From assembly GCA_963783505.1 (NCBI GenBank), contig CAWAOP010000048.1, positions 1 through 64,000 of the forward strand: DNA of 64,000 nucleotides, read 5' to 3'. A program made the translations under genes and the position numbers. The DNA is from BOG-224 sp963783505 (lineage in GTDB: Bacteria; Acidobacteriota; Terriglobia; Bryobacterales; Bryobacteraceae). Below the pieces are notes generated by a model, which was not told the origin of the DNA, made no database searches, and was given only the letters and a program-made list of their open reading frames with translations. Positions 1 to 10,104 of the stretch are shown here, piece by piece; the first letter of the stretch is position 1; each line of letters begins with the position of its first letter.

Positions 1-1146
1 ACTTCGCGGAATGCCCGCTGGATGGCCTGCTGATACCGAAGAACGGCCTCATCGCGCTGGGCTTCGGCAAGCTTCAGATTCGCGTTCAGGCGTCCCTTGG
101 TAAAGATCGGTTCCATGGCGGAAGCGGTGTACGTCCAGGATCGGGACGCGCCCCGGAATAGCGTGGTCAGCGCAGCGCTGGCGATTCCACCGATCCCGGT
201 CAGCTCGATATCGGGGAAAAACGCCGCCCGTGCGGCGCCGATGCGGGCGTTGGCGGCAACCAGGCTCTGCTCGGCTTCCGCGATATCGGGCCGCCGTTCG
301 AGCAGGGCCGAAGGAATGCCGGCGGGCGGCGCTTCGAGCGCCGGCTGCTCGGAGATCTCCGCCCCCCGGTCGATAGCGGCTCCGGGGTTCCGTGCCGAGG
401 AGTACGTTGATCGCGTTCTCCTGTTGCTGGATCTCGCGCTCGAGATTCGGAATCGCCGCCGCGGCGGTCTCCACCAACTGCTCGGCCTGGCGTTGATCCG
501 ACAGCGGAGCGCCCCCGCCATTCACCAAAGTCTGGATGAGGCCGAGCGAATCCTGACGCGAAGCGAGCGTGCGCTGCGAGATAGCAAGCTGGCGATCAAG
601 TGTCCGGAGATCGAAATAGGCTGCCGCCACGCCCGAGACCAAGTCGCTTACCACCGCCCGGCGCGCCCATTCGCTCGCCACCAGATTCGCTCGCGCCGCT
701 TCGGTGAGCCGACGGTATTTGCCCCAGAAATCGGGGCTCCAGGAGCCTGCTACGCCGATCTCGGGAATGTTGTACGCGGCGTAGGAAGCGCCGCCGGACG
801 GAACCCGCTCGCCGGATACTTCCAGACCGCCAGCGAGCGTGGGGAATTGGGCCGACCGAGCTATGACCACTGCATCCTGAGCCTGCAACACATGGTTTGC
901 GGCGATACGCAGATCTAAATTCTGAGCCAGCGCCGTCTTGACCAGGGCTGCAAGAGCCGGGTCCTGGAATACCGTCCACCACGCGGCGTTCCCCAAAGAT
1001 TCCGGAGCGCCGGGCGTGGCCGTGTTGTCGGGTCCTCGGTACGCGGGCGGTATGTCGAGCTGAGGACGCTGGTAATTCGGGCCTTGGACGCACGCCGAGA
1101 GGCCGAGCAACAGAACGAGCGCGAGCGAGAACAAGATGCGCGCCAT
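1..1146 (-). CDS. RND efflux outer-membrane factor, NodT/TolC-like lipoprotein (one frameshift, cut by window edge)
   Basis: This is the outer-membrane channel of a tripartite efflux pump. It starts with a lipoprotein signal: a hydrophobic run, then LSACVQGPNYQRP, a lipobox followed by the GPNYxRP typical of NodT-type factors. Helical hairpin sequence follows (AAYFDLRTLDRQLAISQRTL). The reading frame breaks near 384-387 in a CCCC run (coding strand). Removing one C joins LLGTEP to GAAIDRGAEISEQPALEAPP and on to RRPDIAEAEQSLVAANARIGAARAAFFPDI, the conserved second repeat. The protein continues past base 1. Its ATG shares one base with the stop of the upstream pump gene, so the two are translationally coupled. 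The single indel in a homopolymer looks like a consensus error. The family call is firm; the exported substrate is unknown. Confidence 0.85.
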
Positions 1147-4100
1147 CAGGCCCTCCCTTCCGGCGAAGCAGGTCCGCCCGGCGGCAACGGATGATTCTTC
1201 CGCATCCGCAGTGAAAGCGATTCGATCACGTCGAAGGTCACCGGGATGAGAAAGACCGCGATCATGGTGGCCGCCAGCATTCCGCCAATTACCACCGTGC
1301 CCAGGATCCGGCGGGAGGCGGCGCCCGCTCCGCCGGCTACGTATAAAGGAATACATCCGAAGATGAAAGCGAAGGCCGTCATCAGGATGGGGCGCAAGCC
1401 GGATGCGCGCGCCGTCCAGCGCGGCCTCGGCCACGGTCTTGCCGCCTTTCTCGAATTCCGTCTTGGCGAACTCGACAATCAGGATGGCGTTCTTGGCCGA
1501 GAGGCCGATCAGCATGATCATGCCGATCTGCGTATAAACGTCGTTCTCGAAATTGCGGAGATAGAGCGCCATGAACCCGCCGAAAACGGCGATCGGAACC
1601 CCCAGCAGCACGCTCAGAGGGAGCGTCCAGCTTTCATACAGCGCCGCCAGGATCAGAAACACGAACAGCATCGAGAGCCCGAATACCATTCCCGCCGAGA
1701 TGCCTTTCTCCGCCTCCTGCTCCTGGAACGACATGCCCATGTAGTCGTATCCCATGCCTGGCGGCATGGTCGCGTCGAATACTTCTTCAAGGGCCTTCCT
1801 GGCTTGCCCCGAGCTGTATCCCGGCGGCCGCCGTGGCGTTGATTTGCGCGGCCTGGTACTCGTTGTAGCGGAGGGAGAACTCTGGGGCGAGAATGGTCCG
1901 AGTGTTGATTAACGTGCCCAAAGGAACCATGCCGCCCGATGGACCGGTCACGTAGAACTGGCCGATATCCTCCGGTTTCCGGCGGTACTCTCCTTCGGCC
2001 GCCACATAGACCTGCCATTGCCGCCCGAAGCGATTGAAGTAGTTCACCAGGGCTCCGCCCATGAAGGCCTGCATGGTGTAATAGACATCCCGCATGTCGA
2101 TGCCCTGGCGCATCACTTTCTCGCGGTCCACATCGGCGTAGAGCTGCGGCACCGTAGGCAAGTAGGTGGTGGTAACGCTGGCCAGCTCCGGCCGCTTCCT
2201 CGCGGCCGTAACGAAGGCGCGGACATTGCGGGTGAGAAACTCCTGCGCCGCTCCGCTGCGATCCTCCAGGACGAAACTCACGCCGCCAAAAGCGCCGATT
2301 CCGGGAATGGCGGGAGGGGCAAAAGAGAATGCCATGCCCTCTCGGAATCTCGCCAGTCCCCCCATAATGCGCTGGCGGATGGCGGCGTACTGCTCCTGGG
2401 GCCCGGTGCGCTCGTCCCAGGATTTCAGCGGAATAAAAAAGAAGCCGCTGTAAGTGTTCGCCACACCGCTCAGCAGGTTGTAGCCGATCACCGTGAGGCA
2501 GCCATCCACTCCGGGCGCGCCCATGAGCATCTTCTCGATGTTGACGGAGGCTGCGTTGGTCCGCTGTATCGAAGAAGCGTCGGGCAGTTGCAGGGAGGCC
2601 AGCACGTATCCCTGGTCCTCGTCGGGCAGAAAGGCCGAAGGCAGCTTCTTTCCGGCCATCACCGCAGCGACCGCCACGAGCGCCAGAAACACCAGGCTGA
2701 ATCCGGCTTTGTGAACCAGGGCGGTGGAGATCCCCATATAAGTGGAAGCGCCGCGTCGATAAAAACGGTTGAACCATCCAAAAAACAGCCCCAATGGACC
2801 GCGCCTCTTCGTTCGCGGTCTCAGCAGGAGAGCCGCTAGCGCCGGACTGAGCGACAGAGCGTTGAACGCCGAGAACAGCACCGACACGGCGATGGTCACC
2901 GCGAACTGCTGGTAGAGGCGTCCCGTAATCCCCGGTATGAAAATGGTGGGGACAAAGACCGCGGCAAGAATAATGGCGATCGCCACCACGGGGCCCGACA
3001 CTTCGTGCATCGCCTGAACCGCCGCGTCGCGGGGGGCCATTCCTTCTTCGATGTGCCGCTCCACCGCCTCCACCACCACGATGGCGTCGTCCACTACCAG
3101 ACCGATGGCCAGCACCAGGCCGAACAGCGAGAGCGTGTTGATGGAAAACCCCAGCGTGGGAAAGGTGACGAAAGCGCCGATGAGCGACACCGGAACCGCC
3201 AGCAGAGGGATCATCGTGGCGCGCCAGTTCTGGAGGAACAGGTAGACCACCAGGATGACCAGGAGCATCGCGATACCCAGCGTGAATTCGATCTCCTTGA
3301 TGCCGGAGCGGACCGCTCGGGTAGTATCGATGGCGATCTTGTAATCGAGGTCCTTGGGGAAGCGCTTCTTCAACTCGTCGAGGCGGGTCCGTACGCCGTC
3401 CGCGGCGTCCACCGCGTTCGACCCCGGTAGCTGATAGACGGCCATGACGGTCGCGGGTTCGCCGTTCAACCGGCTGACGACGCTGTAATTCTGGGCCCCC
3501 AACTCCACGCGCGCCACGTCCTTGAGCCGGAGCGTGGAACCATCGGGCTGGGCTCGCAGCACTATGTCGCCGAACTCCTCCGGAGTGGAGAACCTGCCCT
3601 GGGTCCGCACCGTGTACGTGAATTCCTGGCCGGGGGGAATCGGCTCGCCGCCGATCTGTCCGGCCGGATTCACCGTGCTCTGCTGCTGGATGGCCGAGAC
3701 GATCTGCGCCACGGTCACGCCCAGCCTGGCCAGTTTGTCCGGCTTCACCCACACTCGCATGGCGTACTGGCCCGCGCCGAATACCTGCACCCGGCCGATC
3801 CCCGGCAGCCGCGATAGTTCATCCGCCAGGTTGATGTAGGCGTAGTTGGACATGAACGGGCTGTCGTACGTCCCTTTCGGCGAATACAGGGCGATCATCG
3901 CGAGCGGCGAGGAAAGCGACTTCTGCACGACGAGTCCCGCCGTATTCACCTCGGGAGGCAATTGCGGCTGCCGCGAGCGAAGTGCGCAATTGCGTCAGCA
4001 CCTGATCGATATTGGGGTTGGTTTTGACGTCGAAATTTACCGTGATCGTCGAGCTGCCGGCGTTCGAATTGATGGAATACATGTAGTTCATGTTGTCCAC

Positions 4101-4313
4101 GCCGATGACCTGCTCCTCGATCGGTGTCGCTACCGATTGTTCCAGCGTGCGCGAATCCGCGCCCGGGAAGGTGGCCCGAATATTTACTTCGGGAGGCACG
4201 ATCTCCGGGAACTGCGCGATGGGGAGCTGGAGCATGACTACCAGCCCGACGATGACCGTGAGGATGGCGATCACCATGGCCACGATGGGGCGGTTGATGA
4301 AGAATCTCGCCAT
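1146..4313 (-). pseudogene. RND multidrug efflux inner-membrane transporter, AcrB/HAE1-like (three +1 frameshifts)
   Basis: Proton-driven inner-membrane pump of the AcrB family. The N-terminus is MARFFINRPIVAMVIAI, and the first porter loop (VATPIEEQVIGVDNMNYMYS), the TM4 motif (LAIGLVVDDAIVVVEAVERH) and the late segment GLSAKNAILIVEFAK are all present. The sequence runs through three frames. The switches lie near 3957-3972, 1818-1825 and 1397-1405, and each is repaired by deleting one base, giving about 1054 residues, the normal family length. After repair the alignment to AcrB around QLPPEV and around RLRPILMTAFAF is gapless. The gene begins one base after the adaptor stop and its own stop overlaps the outer-membrane factor start. 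Either the pump is inactivated or the consensus is wrong. The good conservation between breaks favours error. Confidence 0.85.
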
Positions 4314-4314
4314 G

Positions 4315-5571
4315 TCACTTCCCCTTGGCCGGTGCGGGAGCGCTCGCGGCGGGCTCGGCCCTGGGAACCACCGCCGAGCCATCGGCCACCTTCACGGTAC
4401 CTTCCGTGATCACGCGTTCGCCCGGCTGCAAGCCGCTCGAGATCACCCACATGGAATCCACGCGCTGGCCGACTTCGACATTGCGCAGAGAGACGCGGTT
4501 GTCGGCTCCGACAACCGCGATCTGATAGCGTCCTTGAACTTCCGAGACCGCGCGCTGCGGAATCAACACCGCGCCGCGCAGGGTTTCTTTGATGGCGCGC
4601 ACTCGCCCGAACTGGCCGGGCCTCAGAATGTTGCCGGGGTTCGGAAACGTCGCGACCACACGCAGCGTAGCCGTCTTCTCGTCAACTTCGCGATCGATGA
4701 AGTAGATCTTTCCCGGATGGGAGTACACGGAGCCGTCCGCCAGAACCAGCCTCAGCTCCGTGGCGGAAGATTCCTTCATCCACCCGCCGTCGCCTCCGGA
4801 GCTCGCCAGGCCCGCGACCTTTAAGTACTCCTGCTCGGTAATCGGAAAGTAGGCCCGGATCGGATCCACCTGGGAGACTGTCGCGAGCGCCGTGGACGGG
4901 CTTACCAGGTTCCCAATCTGAACGGTGGCGATTCCCGCGATGCCGTCCAGCAGGGAGCGGACTTTGGTGAACTCGAGATTCAGCTCGGCCGTTTTCACGC
5001 CCGCCTCGGCGGTCTGAATGGAGGCGTTCGCGATGACTATGGCCGCCTTGCCGGTGGCGAGGTTGGCTTCGGCGGTTTTCTGCGCCTGCAACTCGGTGTC
5101 CAACTGGCTTTGGGCGATCGCGTGGGCCGCGGCGAGGGGCGTATCGCGGCGCACGTTGATCTGGGTCAATTCCAGTTGCGCGGTGGCCTGAGCCAGTTGC
5201 CCTTCGGCTTGCGCGAGTTGCCCGCGTGCTTGCGCGAGCTGGCCTTGGGCAAGATCGCGGGCAGCCTCGAAGGGCCGCGGATCGATTTCAAAAAGCACGT
5301 CGTCCTTGTGCACGAGTCCGCCCTCGCGATAGTTCTGGCGAACCACGTACCCGGACACGTACGACCGGATCTCGGCGTTCAGAAAGCCTTCGAGCGTAGC
5401 CACCCACTCGCCCGAGACCGGCACGTCCTTTTGGATGGCGGCCGCTACGGTGACCTCCGTGGGCGGCGGAGGCCCCGCCGGACTTTGGGCAGTCTGACGG
5501 CACCCGGAACCGATCGCGACGAACGCCGCGCAGGTGGTGAGCAGGAGCAAACAAGAATGTTGGTAGCGCAT
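4315..5571 (-). CDS. RND efflux periplasmic adaptor (membrane fusion protein)
   Basis: Periplasmic adaptor that links the pump to the outer-membrane factor. The 418-residue protein has a lipoprotein-like N-terminus (hydrophobic run, then GSGCRQ). A barrel-sandwich half follows (EIRSYVSGYVVRQNYREGG, about residues 67-85), then a coiled-coil hairpin rich in AQGQLAQARGQLAQAEG heptads (about 105-190), the second lipoyl half (TKVRSLLDGIAGI) and a C-terminal membrane-proximal region with LIPQRAVSEVQG and LQPGERVITEG. It is the first gene of the efflux operon and is intact, unlike the two genes after it. It diverges from the phosphoesterase gene across 143 bases, which must hold both promoters. No local repressor gene is visible. 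Confidence 0.92.
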   Translation of the reverse strand: MRYQHSCLLLLTTCAAFVAIGSGCRQTAQSPAGPPPPTEVTVAAAIQKDVPVSGEWVATLEGFLNAEIRSYVSGYVVRQNYREGGLVHKDDVLFEIDPRPFEAARDLAQGQLAQARGQLAQAEGQLAQATAQLELTQINVRRDTPLAAAHAIAQSQLDTELQAQKTAEANLATGKAAIVIANASIQTAEAGVKTAELNLEFTKVRSLLDGIAGIATVQIGNLVSPSTALATVSQVDPIRAYFPITEQEYLKVAGLASSGGDGGWMKESSATELRLVLADGSVYSHPGKIYFIDREVDEKTATLRVVATFPNPGNILRPGQFGRVRAIKETLRGAVLIPQRAVSEVQGRYQIAVVGADNRVSLRNVEVGQRVDSMWVISSGLQPGERVITEGTVKVADGSAVVPRAEPAASAPAPAKGK

Positions 5572-5714
5572 TTCAAATCCGTCGAGAAATTAGGCTAGCA
5601 TTAAAATTGTAAGGCCCCGGAGGCATGTGCGAAGGGCCGGGTTTTCGGTCGTGCCCGGCAATCCCGCCATATCCGTCCATCCAGCCTTTTCACGCAAGGG
5701 AAATTCCAGCTTAA

Positions 5715-8522
5715 ATGAACGTCGCCAAATTTCTATTATCTTGCGCCGTGGCCGCGTCGCTTGCGGTATGGGCAAGCGGGCAGGCTTTGGACCGGAACGC
5801 GGCAGCCGCGCCGCAGGCTCCGGCGGGCCGCGGAGCGCCTGCTCCTTCACAGCCTCAGGGGGCCAGTGCAGCCCAGACGCCAACTTCAGCCGGCCGCGGA
5901 GCGGCGGCAGCGCCCAAACCGCCGGTTCGTAGCGTCGTGGACCCCGGCATCATCCCCACGCGCCAGGCCATCACGCCGGCCGGTATCCAGATGGTTTTTC
6001 CGGGAAAGGTATACGGCGTAGCTTTCGGCGCTTCGAGCGATAGCGTGTATGCCCTGGCCGCGGGAACCAGCGGCTCGCTGGTGTATCAACTCGACTGGCG
6101 CGCCAACCGCGCGACACAGATTGTTCGATCGAGCGTGACTCCGGGCATGCAGGCCATTGCCTTCGACCCCGGCCGCGGCGCGCCGGTGATCTCCGGCGTC
6201 GCCACCGTCCGCTCCGCGCAGACAGCATCGGCTGCGGCACAGCCGCAACAGCGGCCCGCCGCGTCGCAATCGAACCCGCCTGCCGCGAGACCCGCGTCAC
6301 GGCCGGTTGTGCAACTGGTGAGCATTCGCGAAGGAACCGCCACCGTGGAAGCCCCGGAGGTCGGCGCGACGGTAGCCGGAGGCATCGCCCTGATCGACCA
6401 CGGCGCCCGGGCCTTGGTCGCGCTCACCTTCACGGATGAACTCGCTATCGTGGATCGCGCCACGGGCGCATCCACTAAAATCAAGACCGGCATAGCCCCG
6501 TTCAGCGTCATCGCCAACGCGGCTGCCACCGAAGCGTTCGTCAGCAACTGGGGCGGGCGTTTCCCATCCGCCAAGGACCGCACATCGCCCACCGGGAACG
6601 ACAAGACCGCGGACCGCATCGTGGTAGACCGGTACGGCATCGCCGCCAGCGGCACGATCGCCCGCGTGGATCTGAAAACCCTGCAAGTCACCCAGACCAT
6701 CGAGGTCGGGCTGCATCCTTCCGGAATGGCGCTGGATGAATCCGCGCGCCTGCTTTACGTGGCGAACAGCAATTCGGATTCCGTCTCCGTCGTCGATCTG
6801 GCAACCAACGGCGTGGTGGCGACCATTCCGGTGCAGCCTTTCGCGCGGAAGGTGGCGGGCGTTTCGCCGGAATCGCTGGCGCTTACGAAGGATGGCCGCC
6901 GGTTGTACGTGGCGTGCTCGGGCTTGAACGCCGTGGCCGTAGTGAGCGTGAGCCGCTTGGCCAACCGGATCGAAGGGCTTATTCCCACGGGCTGGTATCC
7001 GAACCACATCGCTCTGAGCCCGGACGAAAAGTACCTCGCGGTATCCACTTTGCTCGGCGTCGGGGCAGGCAGCCGCGACGGGCAGTCCCCGAACCGCCGC
7101 GAGGTGAAGGCCAACCGAGGCACGCTGCACGTGGTTCCGATTCCGGACGCAGCCCAACTGGCGAACTACACCACGGCGGTCATCGAGAACAACCACATGA
7201 GGCCGGCGGGGAGCGCGCCCGATCCGGCTGGAACGGTGGCGACGCAGTCCTCCGCGAAGCCCATGCCCGTGCCGCGGCGCGCGGGCGAGCCTTCACCCAT
7301 CGATCACGTCGTTTACATCATCAAGGAAAACCGCAGCTACGATCAGTACTTCGGCGATATAGCCAAAGGTAACGGCGACCCTTCGTTGGTTCTGGTCGGA
7401 GAGGACGTCATTCCCAACCATCGCAAGCTCGCGCAACAGTTCGTCCTACTGGACAATTTCTACGCCAACGGCGAAGTGAGCGCCAACGGCCACCAGTGGG
7501 TCACCCAATCCGCCGAGACCGACTACACCTATTGGCCCGGCTACGAGGGCCGCAGCTACCCGAAAAGCGGAGAAGATCCTCTGGCCTTCGTCCATAGCGG
7601 ATTCCTCTGGGACGACGCCCTTCTGCATAAGCGAAGCTTCCAGAATTTCGGCGAGCTGGTGGGAGTGCTGCCGGATATGAAACGCGCCAAACTGCTCGAT
7701 GATTACAAGAACGGCGCCGGCTTCCGGGACACTTTCAAGACCGTAGCTCCCATCGCCGCGCTGAATCCGTATGTGGCTAAGGATTTTCCCGCGTACTCGC
7801 TGGAAGTGCCGGACGTGGTTCGCGCCCGCATCTTCCTCCGCCACATTCAGGAGTGGGAGGCGGCCGGCGCCATGCCCAATCTGGTCCTGATGCAGCTTCC
7901 CTCCGACCATACGAACGGAACCAGCGCGGACTACTCCACTCCCAAGGCCTGCTTCGCGGATAACGACCTCGCGGTCGGGCAGATTGTCGAGGCGCTGACT
8001 CACTCGAAATTCTGGAAGACCATGCTGATCCTGGTTGTGGAGGACGACGCGCAAGCCGGTCCCGATCACGTGGATGGCCACCGCACGGTTGCGCTCGCCG
8101 TCAGCCCATACATCAAGCGCGGGGCCGTGGATTCGACGTTCTACGCGCAGACCTCGATGAACAAGACCATCGAGTTGATCCTCGGGCTTCCCTCCATGAC
8201 ACTGTTCGATCTGATCGCCAACGACATGCGCAACAGCTTTCAGGACGAACCGGACTACACGCCCTACACCGCCGAGACGCCGAAGCAATCGATCTACGAC
8301 ATCAATCCCAAGCCGGCGTCACTCGGCGGCCTGGCGCGCAAAGCCGCGCAGGATTCCGCGCGCATGAACTTCCGCATTCCCGATGCCGCGCCCTGGGATA
8401 AGCTGAACCGCATCATCTGGGGCAGCATCCGCGGATGGGACACGCCCTACCCCATTACGGCGCAAGGCGCGTTCCTTCCCTCCGCCTTGGACGGCGGAGA
8501 CGATGACGACGATGGCCGCTGA
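5715..8522 (+). CDS. Secreted YncE-type beta-propeller fused to a phosphoesterase (phospholipase C/acid phosphatase-like)
   Basis: A 935-residue exported protein. A signal peptide (residues 1-22, ending WASGQA) is followed by an Ala/Pro/Gly-rich linker. A YVTN/YncE-like propeller spans roughly residues 90-500, with repeats such as RLLYVANSNSDSVSVVDLA and LYVACSGLNAVAVVSV. A phosphoesterase-family domain (PF04185 type) starts near residue 528 at IDHVVYIIKENRSYDQYFG and includes FYANGEVSANGHQW, LMQLPSDHTNGTS, LVVEDDAQAGPDHVDGHRT and FYAQTSMNKTIE. The metal-binding Asp/His residues expected for this fold are in these motifs. The family hydrolyses phosphate esters, but the substrate here cannot be read. 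A single long coding frame with an Asp-rich tail (GGDDDDDGR). The propeller-phosphoesterase architecture is known in acidobacteria. Confidence 0.85.
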   Translation: MNVAKFLLSCAVAASLAVWASGQALDRNAAAAPQAPAGRGAPAPSQPQGASAAQTPTSAGRGAAAAPKPPVRSVVDPGIIPTRQAITPAGIQMVFPGKVYGVAFGASSDSVYALAAGTSGSLVYQLDWRANRATQIVRSSVTPGMQAIAFDPGRGAPVISGVATVRSAQTASAAAQPQQRPAASQSNPPAARPASRPVVQLVSIREGTATVEAPEVGATVAGGIALIDHGARALVALTFTDELAIVDRATGASTKIKTGIAPFSVIANAAATEAFVSNWGGRFPSAKDRTSPTGNDKTADRIVVDRYGIAASGTIARVDLKTLQVTQTIEVGLHPSGMALDESARLLYVANSNSDSVSVVDLATNGVVATIPVQPFARKVAGVSPESLALTKDGRRLYVACSGLNAVAVVSVSRLANRIEGLIPTGWYPNHIALSPDEKYLAVSTLLGVGAGSRDGQSPNRREVKANRGTLHVVPIPDAAQLANYTTAVIENNHMRPAGSAPDPAGTVATQSSAKPMPVPRRAGEPSPIDHVVYIIKENRSYDQYFGDIAKGNGDPSLVLVGEDVIPNHRKLAQQFVLLDNFYANGEVSANGHQWVTQSAETDYTYWPGYEGRSYPKSGEDPLAFVHSGFLWDDALLHKRSFQNFGELVGVLPDMKRAKLLDDYKNGAGFRDTFKTVAPIAALNPYVAKDFPAYSLEVPDVVRARIFLRHIQEWEAAGAMPNLVLMQLPSDHTNGTSADYSTPKACFADNDLAVGQIVEALTHSKFWKTMLILVVEDDAQAGPDHVDGHRTVALAVSPYIKRGAVDSTFYAQTSMNKTIELILGLPSMTLFDLIANDMRNSFQDEPDYTPYTAETPKQSIYDINPKPASLGGLARKAAQDSARMNFRIPDAAPWDKLNRIIWGSIRGWDTPYPITAQGAFLPSALDGGDDDDDGR

Positions 8523-8667
8523 GGGCGGTGCGGCCATTGGACAACGCGAGTGGGTGAACATAAACTGGTACGCTTGGAGCCTTTCGAGGACCGATTGCGC
8601 CGAGGCTCTCGGCAGGTACTCCGGTGTTCCCGGATCGGGACACGCGAAGGCCAAAAGGAGATATTCG

Positions 8668-10020
8668 ATGAACAAGGTTCTCGTAGCATTCTTGCCGCTC
8701 GCGCTGGCGGTTTACGCTCAACAGGCGCCCCCGGCCACGGCCCCCGGCGCCGCCGCGCAAGCCGCGGGAAGAGGGATGCAGGCGGGTGGAAGGGGCGCCG
8801 CCTTACGCTCTCCCGAGATCGCGGCTGACCATAAGGTGACGTTCAGGCTCAGAGCACCCAACGCGACTGAAGTCCTTCTCAATGGCGACTGGCCGGACGG
8901 GCGCGGCGTCAAGATGGCGAAGGACGACGCCGGAACATGGTCCGCGACGGTAGGACCGCTGACACCCGAATTGTGGGCCTATACCTTCAGCGTGGACGGC
9001 GTGAGCTGCCTGGATACGGCGAACGCGAACCATTTGCGGGATGGAACGCGCTACTCCAACTTCTTTATCATCGACGGGCCGCTCTCCGAGAATTACGGCA
9101 TCAAGAACGTGGCGCACGGCAATGTGAGCTTGGTTTGGTACGATTCGCCGACGCTCGCGAACGCTTCACCGCGGCGAATGTACGTCTATACGCCGCCGGG
9201 ATACGACCGGGGAACGCAGCGGTATCCGGTGCTCTACCTGCTGCATGGATCGGGCGGCGATGAGGACGCCTGGAATAATCTCGGGCGCGCCAGCGTGATT
9301 CTGGACAACCTGATTGCCGCCGGGAAGGCAGTTCCGATGCTGGTAGTCATGACCAACGGCAATGCCAATCAGAAGATGGGGCCGGGCTACGGAGACGTGC
9401 CGGGCCAGGCGTTTGGCAACACCGGGAATCCCGGCGAGGTGGGCGTTGTCGGCGCGTTTACGGCGGGCCGCGGCGCCGCTCCGGCCGCTCCCAACGCTGC
9501 CGCGCCGCCGGCGGCTCCGGCCGCTCAAGCGGGCCGAGGGGCGCAGGCGGCTCCTGGCGCGCCCGCCGCTCCGAACGCCGGCCGCGGCGGCGGTGGCGGA
9601 TTCGGCAATGCATTCCCCGAAAGCCTGGTGAACGATGTCGTTCCGTACGTCGAGCGGAACTACCGCGTGATCCCGAACAAGGATAGCCGCGCAGTCGCGG
9701 GGCTTTCGATGGGCGGCGGCCACACCCTTACGGCTACCAACGCGCATCCGGACGTGTTCAGCTACGTGGGCGTATTCAGCATGGGGACCAATGCGGATGT
9801 GAGCGACAGGCTTCAAGCGCTGAAGAACGCCGGCGTGAAGTTCTATTACGTCGGCCACGGCAAGGACGACCCCGTGGTGCGCGTCGCGCAGGGGCAGAAC
9901 CTGGCATCGCAACTTTCGAAGGTCGGCATCAACTATCACTACACCGAGAGCAGCGGCGGACACACGTGGGCTAATTGGCGGATCTACTTGAACGAGTTTG
10001 CGCCGTCGCTGTTCAAGTAG
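8668..10020 (+). CDS. Secreted CE1/esterase-D-like alpha/beta hydrolase with N-terminal CBM48-like domain
   Basis: The start is ATG 8668, eight bases after AAAAGGAG (8653-8660). A signal peptide (MNKVLVAFLPLALAVYAQ) is followed by a short PAGRG-type linker, an E-set/CBM48-like domain (about 45-135; VTFRLRAPNATEVLLNGDW) and an esterase domain like feruloyl esterase XynZ (MYVYTPPGYDRGTQRYPVLY, then LLHGSGGDEDAW). The nucleophile is the Ser in AGLSMGGG (about residue 346) and the His is probably in SSGGHTWANWR near 430. About 50 residues of Ala/Pro/Gly/Arg repeat interrupt the hydrolase domain at about 260-311. The role is probably removal of acyl or feruloyl groups from hemicellulose. It sits between the phosphoesterase and GH3 genes, all on the plus strand. 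Confidence 0.85.
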   Translation: MNKVLVAFLPLALAVYAQQAPPATAPGAAAQAAGRGMQAGGRGAALRSPEIAADHKVTFRLRAPNATEVLLNGDWPDGRGVKMAKDDAGTWSATVGPLTPELWAYTFSVDGVSCLDTANANHLRDGTRYSNFFIIDGPLSENYGIKNVAHGNVSLVWYDSPTLANASPRRMYVYTPPGYDRGTQRYPVLYLLHGSGGDEDAWNNLGRASVILDNLIAAGKAVPMLVVMTNGNANQKMGPGYGDVPGQAFGNTGNPGEVGVVGAFTAGRGAAPAAPNAAAPPAAPAAQAGRGAQAAPGAPAAPNAGRGGGGGFGNAFPESLVNDVVPYVERNYRVIPNKDSRAVAGLSMGGGHTLTATNAHPDVFSYVGVFSMGTNADVSDRLQALKNAGVKFYYVGHGKDDPVVRVAQGQNLASQLSKVGINYHYTESSGGHTWANWRIYLNEFAPSLFK

Positions 10021-10104
10021 CAAGGATTGCGCCTCAGGTTCCTCGGGCGCACTCGGGCCCGGGGAGCCCTCGCCGCAATCGTGCCGCCGATTTAGAGTAG
10101 AACT

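Noticed and set aside
1653..3752. Long alternative open frame on the minus strand within the RND gene
   Set aside because: Arg/Gly/Pro-rich without any family motif; the real gene covers the same bases in other frames.
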